Shown: positions 57,999-64,000 of the stretch, in pieces
Position numbering within the stretch: position 1 is the first letter of the stretch
Layout of the letters: each line of letters begins with the position of its first letter
Source of the DNA: Roseiarcus sp963794655
GTDB taxonomy: Bacteria > Pseudomonadota > Alphaproteobacteria > Rhizobiales > Beijerinckiaceae
NCBI GenBank assembly: GCA_963794655.1
Contig: CAWCEV010000006.1
Location: 620,001-684,000 of the forward strand
DNA length: 64,000 nucleotides
Direction of reading: 5' to 3'
Program-made: the position numbers and the translations under genes
The notes under the pieces: generated by a model
What the model saw: only the letters and a program-made list of their open reading frames with translations
Database searches by the model: none
Told to the model about the DNA's origin: nothing

Positions 57999-58985
57999 TC
58001 AGCGGATGCCGGCGTCGATCAGCTTAGTCAGCGCGTCGATCGTCTTTGGCGTAACGGTGCCGGCGCCGGTGTTGAGTGAAAGGCCCGGCATCTTGTACTT
58101 GGCGGTCATCACACACTGCACGACCGGAAAGAAGCCCTGTAAGTAGAGCAACTGGTCAAGGGTGGCGCTCACCGAGCCCGATTTTAGGCCGTCGATTGTC
58201 GATGGAGCAAGGTCGATGCCGCCAACGACGATGTCGCCGGGTTTCTTGCCCGCCTTCTCCAGCACTTGTTTCATCTCGCCGGTTGCGCCGCCATGCTGGG
58301 TGCCAATAGCCTTGAGGTTCGGATGCGCCTGAATGTAGGCCGCGAGGATCGGTACGGCCAGGGACATGTCGCTGTTGGCCTCCTGGGTGATCTCGAGCCG
58401 GTCAACCTTGAGTCCGGCCTTCTCTAGCGTGTCCGCGAGCCCCTTCTCGGATTGGCCGCGCTCGGCCTGACTGAACACGCCATAGACCATCGCCTGATCG
58501 CCAGCCTTCAGGCCCTGTGCGAGCATGGCTTTCGCAGTCAGCGCGCCTCCAGCGTAGAGATCGACGCCCGCATAGCCGAAGCCTTTTGGCCCAAACTCGT
58601 TCTGCAAGTCGGTCAGCGGCGAATTGCCGGAGGTGACGACGATGCCCTGGTCGACCGCTTGCTTCACGAGGTCATGGAAGGCGGTCGAGCCCGGGTGACC
58701 CATGATCTCGATGCAGTTCGGCTTGGCCGCCATGGCCTCCTTGAACTGGTTGATCATCGTCTCGGGGGCCCATGCAGAAAACTGGGACTTCAGGTCGACG
58801 CCAAGCGCTTCAGCGGCCTCTTTGGCGCCTGTCTGGCGGGCAAGCGTCGCGCCATCGCCGGGGTTGCCACCCATCTGCATGTACATCACCAGACCCTTGC
58901 CGATGGGATCGGCGAAAGCCGGGGCGGCCGCGGCCGCTAGGCCAGCCGCGGCGACGCCGGCCAGAAGAACTTGAGCCAAACGCAT
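57999..58985 (-). CDS. Periplasmic sugar-binding protein, probably for L-arabinose
   Basis: The 328-residue exported protein has a signal peptide (MRLAQVLLAGVAAAGLAAAA, cleavage near AFA-DP) and the ribose-type (PBP type 1) fold: PNCIEIMGHPGSTAFHDLVK, GIVVTSGNSPLTDL and GIDLAPSTIDGLKSG. The ATG follows AAGGGAGAAACGAAC. Although it shares the strand with the ATPase and permease, a 357-base gap lies upstream, so it may have its own promoter. Confidence 0.88.
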   Translation of the reverse strand: MRLAQVLLAGVAAAGLAAAAAPAFADPIGKGLVMYMQMGGNPGDGATLARQTGAKEAAEALGVDLKSQFSAWAPETMINQFKEAMAAKPNCIEIMGHPGSTAFHDLVKQAVDQGIVVTSGNSPLTDLQNEFGPKGFGYAGVDLYAGGALTAKAMLAQGLKAGDQAMVYGVFSQAERGQSEKGLADTLEKAGLKVDRLEITQEANSDMSLAVPILAAYIQAHPNLKAIGTQHGGATGEMKQVLEKAGKKPGDIVVGGIDLAPSTIDGLKSGSVSATLDQLLYLQGFFPVVQCVMTAKYKMPGLSLNTGAGTVTPKTIDALTKLIDAGIR

Positions 58986-59342
58986 GTTCGTTTCTCCCTT
59001 GCTTATTCAGGCGCCCTCATCCGGTCGCCCCTTCCTCTCAGGAAGTCGGTGAATCATTGACATTTCGGACGATCGTCCGCGTCGATCTTGGAAGCTCATG
59101 CAGGGTTGAAAGGCAAACCGGCCGAACGTCGGACCGCTGTATGCCGTCTTTGGCGGCGCGAGCCCCCTTTTCCTCCCCGTTGTAGACAGAGATGAGCATT
59201 TCATCCCATGGAACTGTCTGTTCGATAAGTATTACAATATGACTTTAGCGGCGGTCAACTTGAGGTCCCGCCCGCCCGTGCTCCTCCGGTTTGGCCTGCC
59301 CAGACGGCTCATCCCGGCTCAACCCTTCCCACTCGAGCCGCC
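58986..59342 (-). promoter_or_regulatory. Long gap between permease and binding-protein genes, with a possible operator
   Basis: No gene is seen. An AT-rich block around 59225-59255 contains GTATTACAATATGAC, with arms TATT/AATA around AC, and lies about 250 bases before the binding-protein start. TTGACATTTCGGACGATCGT near 59057 (plus strand) is not oriented for these genes. This could hold a promoter or operator for the binding protein. Confidence 0.35.
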
Positions 59343-60416
59343 CTAGCGGCGGACGCTTTCCCCTTCCGTCGCACGGACGCCGCCCAGTCTGCTGAGCGAC
59401 CGGAGGTTGGCGAACAGCGCTCGCCGACGCTGTGGTTCCTCTGCATACATGTAGAAGATGATCGAAACCAGAAAGATGAGGCCCTGCACGGTTCTCACCC
59501 ACGCACCGGTGAGCCCGGCGGCGACGAGGCCCGCCTCGACCATACCGATGATAAAACAGCCGAACACCGTGCCGATGATGGTCGCCTCGCCGCCGAAAAT
59601 CGAAGTGCCGCCGATCAGAACGGACGCAATCGCGGTTAACAGGTAGCCCTGGCCCTGGTTACCGAAAAAGTTCTTGTTCTCGAGCGTCAGGATGATGGCC
59701 GCGCAGGCGGCGAGAAAGCCCATCAGCGTGAAGATCTTGATCTTCTCGCGGTCGACATCGATGCCGACGACCCGCGATACATCATTGGAATCGCCGATAA
59801 ACATGGTGTGCTCGCCGAACCGGTGGCGCGTGAGGATGAGCCAGAGAAAGCCAACGATGATTGCCGTCCATAGTCCCTGGATCGAGATCTGCTGAAGCCA
59901 GTCGACGCTCGAGGACGCAAACGGGCGCCCGACGATCCATTGCCACACCGAGCTCTCTTCGGCGCCGCGCAGCGCGTAGGACTTGCCGCCCGACAACACG
60001 GTCGCCATTCCGGCCCAGAAGAATTGGGTGCCGAGCGTGGTCATGAACGACGGTATCCCGATCTTGGCGATGATGAGTCCGTTGAGGAACCCAACCAAAA
60101 TTCCAGAGGCGAGACCGGCGATGACTGCGATCCAGCCGAGGTCGTACTCCTTGAAAAGGACCGCAAACACGAAGCCGGAAAAGGCTATGATCGACGGAAA
60201 GCTCAGGTCGATTTCGCCCGCCCCGATCACAAACGTGAGCCCGGTGGCGAGAAGAATCAGCGGCGGCAAAGTGGAGAGGAAGGTGGTGTAAATGAAGGGG
60301 GCAAGGAAAACCTCGGGTGCCCGGTACATAAACAGGAGCAAAAGAACAACGAAGACGATGATGATCGGCAGAGCCTCGAAGCGCTGCAGGATCGACGCGC
60401 CTGACCGCTGAGCCAT
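59343..60416 (-). CDS. Sugar ABC transporter permease (RbsC/FrcC type)
   Basis: The 357-residue membrane protein belongs to the ribose/fructose-type permease family. It has GAGEIDLSFPSIIAFSGFV, GFLNGLIIAKIGIPSFMTTL and the C-terminal block LIGGTSIFGGEATIIGTVFG. It starts 15 bases after the ATPase stop, with GGGGAGACG upstream of the ATG. It forms the channel for the predicted arabinose importer. Confidence 0.9.
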   Translation of the reverse strand: MAQRSGASILQRFEALPIIIVFVVLLLLFMYRAPEVFLAPFIYTTFLSTLPPLILLATGLTFVIGAGEIDLSFPSIIAFSGFVFAVLFKEYDLGWIAVIAGLASGILVGFLNGLIIAKIGIPSFMTTLGTQFFWAGMATVLSGGKSYALRGAEESSVWQWIVGRPFASSSVDWLQQISIQGLWTAIIVGFLWLILTRHRFGEHTMFIGDSNDVSRVVGIDVDREKIKIFTLMGFLAACAAIILTLENKNFFGNQGQGYLLTAIASVLIGGTSIFGGEATIIGTVFGCFIIGMVEAGLVAAGLTGAWVRTVQGLIFLVSIIFYMYAEEPQRRRALFANLRSLSRLGGVRATEGESVRR

Positions 60417-60431
60417 TCGTGTCGTCTCCCC

Positions 60432-61205
60432 TTACGCCTTGTGCTGCAACGCGATCAGATACTCGGTAAGCTCGGGCACCGTCATATCCTTCGGATCGAT
60501 TTCGGAAACGACGCGCCCGCGGTCGAGCACAATAAGCCGATCGGCCACTTCATGCACATGCGCCAGATTGTGCTCGATATAGATGCAAGCTCGCCCCAAT
60601 TCCTTGATCCGGCGGACGAATTCGACCACTTTCCGCACCTCGGCGACCCCAAGCGCGGCGGTCGGTTCATCGAGCACGATGAGGTCGGCGTTGTAGTGCA
60701 TGGCCCGGCCGATCGCGATGCCCTGCCGCTCGCCGCCCGAGAGATTGCCGACCGTCGAATCGACGGTGATGCCGACACCGCGAAAACCGATCGTGTCGAT
60801 CAGGATCTGCTGTGCGATTTCCTTCTCGCGCTTAATGTCGATGAAGCCAAACCGATTGGTGATCTGCCTGCCGACAAAGAAATTGCGCCACAGAGGCTGC
60901 TTTTCGGCCAGCGACTTGTCCTGGTAGACCGTCTCGATCGATAGATCGTGCGCCATCCGGACCGAGTACTCGCCCGGCTGAATTTCGCGCTCGCGGATGA
61001 AGATCCTGCCCGAGGTCGGCGGCATCACGCCGGTTATGACCTTGATCAGAGTCGATTTGCCCGCGCCGTTGTCGCCGATCAGTCCGACGATCTCATTACG
61101 TCCGATGGCGATGTCGATGTCGCACAGCGCATGGACGGCGCCGAAATACTTTTGCACGCCCTCGAGGCGAACAATGGACGCGAAATCACCTGCCGCCGCC
61201 GTCAC
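60432..61205 (-). CDS. Sugar ABC transporter ATPase, single-domain (FrcA-like)
   Basis: The protein is about 257 residues long with one ABC domain, unlike RbsA, and resembles FrcA of fructose-type importers. Walker A GDNGAGKST lies at residues 44-52, followed by LSGGERQGIAIGRAM and LIVLDEPTAALGVAEV. A GTG at 61205 gives the normal start; the longer frame to 61373 adds an arginine-rich segment with no resemblance. It is the first gene of the arabinose operon. Confidence 0.88.
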   Translation of the reverse strand: MTAAAGDFASIVRLEGVQKYFGAVHALCDIDIAIGRNEIVGLIGDNGAGKSTLIKVITGVMPPTSGRIFIREREIQPGEYSVRMAHDLSIETVYQDKSLAEKQPLWRNFFVGRQITNRFGFIDIKREKEIAQQILIDTIGFRGVGITVDSTVGNLSGGERQGIAIGRAMHYNADLIVLDEPTAALGVAEVRKVVEFVRRIKELGRACIYIEHNLAHVHEVADRLIVLDRGRVVSEIDPKDMTVPELTEYLIALQHKA

Positions 61206-61475
61206 TGCGTCCCATCCCGAAAAATACGCCGACGAAAGCGGCTCCGCGCGCGCCCACTTTCGCGCAACGAGGCGCGCTTGGCAACGGGACCGTATGAGTC
61301 GAATTGCCCGCGATCCAACGGGCTTTCCGCGGCCGCCGGCGCCGATTTGGCTGAGGAACCTGCAGTTTCCCAAGAACGTAGCGGGCTTGTTCTTGTCGGA
61401 TCAAACCTTTTGAACGCGATTTTCCGCGCGATCGCAAACCGTCGGCGGCCTGATGCACGGAAATCGAAGATCAGG
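61206..61475 (-). other. Intergenic stretch upstream of the arabinose ATPase
   Basis: Between the DUF4087 stop (61476) and the ATPase start. A less GC-rich block near 61390-61415 (CAAACCTTTTGAACGCGATT on plus) could hold the operon promoter, but no convincing hexamers or operator were found. Confidence 0.35.
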
Positions 61476-61922
61476 CTAACCGCCAGGGGCGGGCAAGGCT
61501 TTGTCGACTCGGCAGACCGACAACGGCAACACCCTTGCCGCCTCGAGGCGCGTCATCCTTTCCGCGTGAACGTCGAAAGTTCCGCTGACGCAGGCGCAAG
61601 AATATCCGTAATGCCCGTTGGTCGCCACGAAACGGTCCGGCGCCGGTTCCGGCAGCTTTTCGACGCCCTCGGCGTAGGGGCCTCCTTGAGCGGATATCAT
61701 CCAGAGACCGCGCGCGTCCTTCAACCACCAGTTGCCGGGTGTCGGATTCTCCAGCCAGCCGCAGCGCTCCTCCGCAAGAGCGGGACCAAGCAGCGTGAGC
61801 GCCACAAGGCCCACAATCAATCCGATTTTCGCGATCCGTCGGCTCGCGTAAGCACGCCATCCTGGGTCCGTGGTTATCCCGATCTCGCGTTCCGCTGAGT
61901 TGCCCCCGAACAGTCGGATCAT
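61476..61922 (-). CDS. DUF4087 exported protein
   Basis: The 148-residue protein has an N-terminal hydrophobic signal or anchor (IAKIGLIVGLVALTLLGPALA), then the DUF4087 pattern ERCGWLENPTPGNWWLKDAR, WMISAQGG and HYGYSCACVSGTFD. The cysteines may form disulfides after export. The ATG at 61922 overlaps the stop of the upstream lysozyme-like gene as ATGA. DUF4087 has no known activity; the coupling suggests it could modulate or protect against the upstream hydrolase. Confidence 0.8.
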   Translation of the reverse strand: MIRLFGGNSAEREIGITTDPGWRAYASRRIAKIGLIVGLVALTLLGPALAEERCGWLENPTPGNWWLKDARGLWMISAQGGPYAEGVEKLPEPAPDRFVATNGHYGYSCACVSGTFDVHAERMTRLEAARVLPLSVCRVDKALPAPGG

Positions 61923-62485
61923 GTCGTATAGCTTATGGCGGAATAGAAGTTGTGGCCGTACATCGCGATCGCTTGGGCCTTGTCGAGACCATTGATGATT
62001 CTGCGGGCGTTGACCCAATCGTCCGTAGTCGGATTGAAATAATTGGCGAGCGATTTGCCGGTGAACAGACCCTTTGTCATGCCCATGAACATGATATTCG
62101 TGGCGTTATCGAGTTTAAGCGCCAGCTCGGGATGATTGACGAAGTCGACCCCCAACAGATCCGACATGGTCTTATAGTTACGCTGCCAGGTCAGCTGCAC
62201 GAAACCTCGGCCATAGTAGACTTGGCCGGTTGTCGGATCAGGCTTTCCGTAAGGCCGGCCGCGCCCCTTGCCGTATTCCTCGATCGGCTGCATGTGCTGA
62301 TCGGTTTCGTGATAGGTTGTGGCGAGGGCATAGGCGAGCCAACGGTCGTCATTGGCGGCGTATTTGGCCTCCCATCCGTCGAGGATTGCATTCATGCCAT
62401 TGACCTGCGGCTGCCGCAGGTTACTTGCGAACAGGGTTCGCCGCGCTTGGGCGAAGAAAAAACCTCGATTGATCTGACCCATCAT
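61919..62485 (-). CDS. GH19 chitinase-like lysozyme/endolysin
   Basis: The 188-residue protein has the glycoside hydrolase 19-like fold used by phage endolysins, with the probable catalytic E60 in ATTYHETDQHMQPIEEY and E69 close by, then YGRGFVQLTWQRNYKTM and a late WVNARRIINGLDKA. It would cleave peptidoglycan. Two ATGs are adjacent; the second (62482) has better spacing to GGAGG. No signal peptide is seen. It is next to a tRNA fragment and an integrase, which suggests a phage or island gene. Confidence 0.82.
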   Translation of the reverse strand: MMGQINRGFFFAQARRTLFASNLRQPQVNGMNAILDGWEAKYAANDDRWLAYALATTYHETDQHMQPIEEYGKGRGRPYGKPDPTTGQVYYGRGFVQLTWQRNYKTMSDLLGVDFVNHPELALKLDNATNIMFMGMTKGLFTGKSLANYFNPTTDDWVNARRIINGLDKAQAIAMYGHNFYSAISYTT

Positions 62486-62727
62486 TTCCTCCCCTCGATT
62501 GCGAAACCGTTGCGGTCAAAGCCGCGGGACCGAAATGAGGCCGCGGTTTTTGGAGTAAAGAGCCAGGTCCGAACCGATATCAGAACTGGCGTCTCCCGCC
62601 GTGACTGGGGTCACAATGCGATTTGAGGACACGCCAATGGATGCGCTTGGGACGGATGTCCTGTGCATTCCGGCCCCTCGGATCAGACGAAATCCAACTC
62701 CGTCCTTAGCGGAGCAGAAGGCAGGCC

Positions 62728-62775
62728 TGGCTGGGGCGGGAGGATTCGAACCTCCGTATGGCGGAATCAAAATCC
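62728..62775 (-). tRNA. 3' fragment of a tRNA-Gln (anticodon TTG) gene, likely att site
   Basis: On the minus strand this reads GGATTTTGATTCCGCC, then GGAGGTTCGAATCCTCC and CGCCCCAGCCA, which is the anticodon stem-loop to the CCA end of tRNA-Gln. The acceptor 5' strand, D-arm and the start of the anticodon stem are missing in normal form, although a short TGGGG occurs 10 bases further on. It fits an attachment-site fragment left by integration into the tRNA gene. Confidence 0.75.
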
Positions 62776-62811
62776 TACAACCCCAGCCGCCGACTGCCGC
62801 CGGAACTAACA

Positions 62812-62910
62812 TGTCGGCACAAAACCGCATAAGGTATCTTGCCTTTTCTCCGCCAATGTCCGACATTCGGCCACATAGGTACGACTTGTCGTGCCGACAC
62901 GGTGCCGACA
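62812..62910. repeat. Three copies of GTGCCGACA near the integrase
   Basis: TGTCGGCAC at 62812-62820 (reverse) and GTGCCGACA at 62891-62899 and 62902-62910 (forward) lie between the tRNA fragment and the integrase start. Their number, orientation and place fit arm-type recombinase or excisionase binding sites. Confidence 0.5.
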
Positions 62911-62929
62911 TGACGGCAAGGATGGCGCG

Positions 62930-64000
62930 GTGCGCGGAAAAATCACAAAGCGAGTTGTCGACGCGGCGCAGCCTCGGTCGGCGACGTATCTCGTGCGCGA
63001 CACCGAGGTGAAGGGCTTCGTTCTCGTGATCACCCCCGCGGGTGCGAAGTCCTATGCGGTCGACTATCGAGCGGGATCGGGCCGCGGCGCGCCGAAACGG
63101 CGATTGACGATTGGCAAACACGGCTCGCCTTGGACACCCGAGACGGCGAGGGCAGAAGCAAAACGGTTGCTCGCCGAGGTCGCGGCTGGCCGCGATCCGG
63201 CCGCGGCGCGCCGGGAAGAGCGCGACGCGCTGACATTCAGCGAATTGATCGATCTCTATTTGGCGGAGGGCGCGGGCCACAAGAAAGCCTCGACCCAAAA
63301 AGCCGATCGCGGGCGGATCGAGCATCACCTCCGCCCGCTGCTCGGCAGACTTCGGGCTGATCGCATTGGCCGTGCCGAGGTTGAGAGAATGCGCAACGCC
63401 GTCTCCTCAGGGAAGACTGCCGAGAAAATTGACAGTGGAGCAAAACGGCGGCCCGGCAGCATCGCAACCGGCGGCAAGGGTGCTGCTGCGCAATGCGTTG
63501 CGCTCGTCGGTTCGATCTATGCCTTCGGGATCGGCCGCGGATTATACGTCGGCAACCCAGCGCGCGGCGTCAAGAAAGCGCCCGTCCGGAAAGTCGAGCG
63601 CTACCTGTCGGAAGCGGAGATCGCCCGGCTGGCCGAAGCGCTCGACGCGGAGGCGCAAGAGTCAGGCAATCCTTACCCCTCGGCTGCGATCAAGCTCCTA
63701 CTTCTGACCGGCTGCCGAAAGGGTGAGATCGTCAATCTTTGCTGGGATCACGTCGATTTTGAGCGCGAATGCCTGCGGCTCCCCGACAGTAAGACGGGCG
63801 CTAAAGTGGTCTATCTCAACGCGCCGGCGCGAGCGCTCCTTTGTGAGGTCCCGCGCATGGCAAATACCTCGCGGGTCGTTCCTGGCGCTCGGGCGTCTAG
63901 CTCGGGACCAGCAATTGACAAAGTATGGTCGCGCGTGCGCATGGCGGCCGGTCTCACCGACGTCCGGCTCCATGATTTGCGGCACAGTTTTGCCAGCGTC
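62930..64000 (+). CDS. Tyrosine recombinase/integrase (phage P4 type), 3' truncated by window
   Basis: 357 residues are present and the frame runs off the window without a stop. The start MRGKITKRVVDAAQPRSATY is the usual N-terminus of P4-type integrases, followed by an arm-binding (DUF4102-like) domain with FVLVITPAGAKSYAVDYRAG and LTIGKHGSPWTPETARAEAK. In the catalytic domain, R is seen in LLLTGCRKGEIVNL and the H-x-x-R-H in LHDLRHSFAS. The final tyrosine is beyond the end. GTG 62930 is preferred; a GTG at 62891 would run through the GTGCCGACA repeats. It lies next to the tRNA-Gln fragment and should integrate there. Confidence 0.9.
   Translation, partial: MRGKITKRVVDAAQPRSATYLVRDTEVKGFVLVITPAGAKSYAVDYRAGSGRGAPKRRLTIGKHGSPWTPETARAEAKRLLAEVAAGRDPAAARREERDALTFSELIDLYLAEGAGHKKASTQKADRGRIEHHLRPLLGRLRADRIGRAEVERMRNAVSSGKTAEKIDSGAKRRPGSIATGGKGAAAQCVALVGSIYAFGIGRGLYVGNPARGVKKAPVRKVERYLSEAEIARLAEALDAEAQESGNPYPSAAIKLLLLTGCRKGEIVNLCWDHVDFERECLRLPDSKTGAKVVYLNAPARALLCEVPRMANTSRVVPGARASSSGPAIDKVWSRVRMAAGLTDVRLHDLRHSFASV

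Noticed and set aside
62728..62788. Complete tRNA-Gln gene
   Set aside because: The D-arm and half of the anticodon stem are missing; the TGGGG 5' match further on is too close (about 58 bases overall) for a functional tRNA.

Overview
The window is high-GC chromosomal DNA from what looks like an alphaproteobacterium, probably of the order Hyphomicrobiales (Rhizobiales). The supporting signs are a sigma-EcfG type promoter in front of a CsbD gene, a DUF1134 (EipA-like) exported protein, a class II DAHP synthase, a Ku homologue and FrcA-like sugar ATPases. The genus cannot be fixed from sequence reading alone. Most genes are real, dense and operonic; GTG, TTG and 4-base stop/start overlaps are common.

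Layout. (1) 1-10000: a sugar or sugar-acid utilisation cluster. It has a DUF1446/AtuA-like C-terminus, two mandelate-racemase/enolase-superfamily dehydratases, a rhamnose-mutarotase-type protein, a PhyH dioxygenase, a ribose-type ABC transporter (binding protein, two permeases, one ATPase) and a GntR regulator with two predicted winged-helix domains. A perfect inverted repeat in the divergent promoter is the likely operator. (2) 10113-12628: NAD synthetase and a vapBC toxin-antitoxin pair. (3) 12656-20808, minus strand: an acyltransferase, then a tight run of a highly repetitive Thr/Ser/Gly-rich protein, a TPR plus 2-oxoglutarate oxygenase, an FkbM methyltransferase and a large phosphoesterase. 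This is the best candidate for an undescribed system: a multi-repeat substrate encoded with its likely modifying enzymes. (4) 20859-35794: mostly housekeeping and stress genes (DAHP synthase, MFS, FabI, sigma/anti-sigma pair, DnaJ-like, PdxH, NUDIX, CsbD, Ku, acyl-CoA dehydrogenase, enoyl-CoA hydratase, Sua5/TsaC, LysR).

(5) 35835-53321: a large nitrogen-compound catabolic region. One minus-strand operon encodes an NMT1-type binding protein, a cytosine-deaminase-like amidohydrolase, an FAD oxidase and a flavodoxin-fold oxidoreductase. RidA and creatininase genes and an allophanate hydrolase (AtzF) follow. A plus-strand operon then encodes a BMP-type nucleoside-like ABC importer, biuret hydrolase (BiuH), AtzG/AtzE, an amidohydrolase and a 2OG dioxygenase. 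Both main operons have a good -24/-12 (sigma-54) promoter match, which fits nitrogen control. Together the genes predict import of an N-rich ring compound, ring opening, and breakdown through biuret or carboxybiuret and allophanate or dicarboxyurea to ammonia and CO2. The ring-opening cyanuric acid hydrolase AtzD is not in the window, so the starting compound is open.

(6) 53429-61205: a DUF1134 protein, then a minus-strand L-arabinose operon (ATPase, permease, binding protein, AraB, AraA, AraD). (7) 61476-64000: a DUF4087 protein, a GH19-type lysozyme/endolysin, a 3' fragment of a tRNA-Gln gene and the start of a tyrosine recombinase running off the window. This marks the edge of an integrated element that lies mainly to the right.
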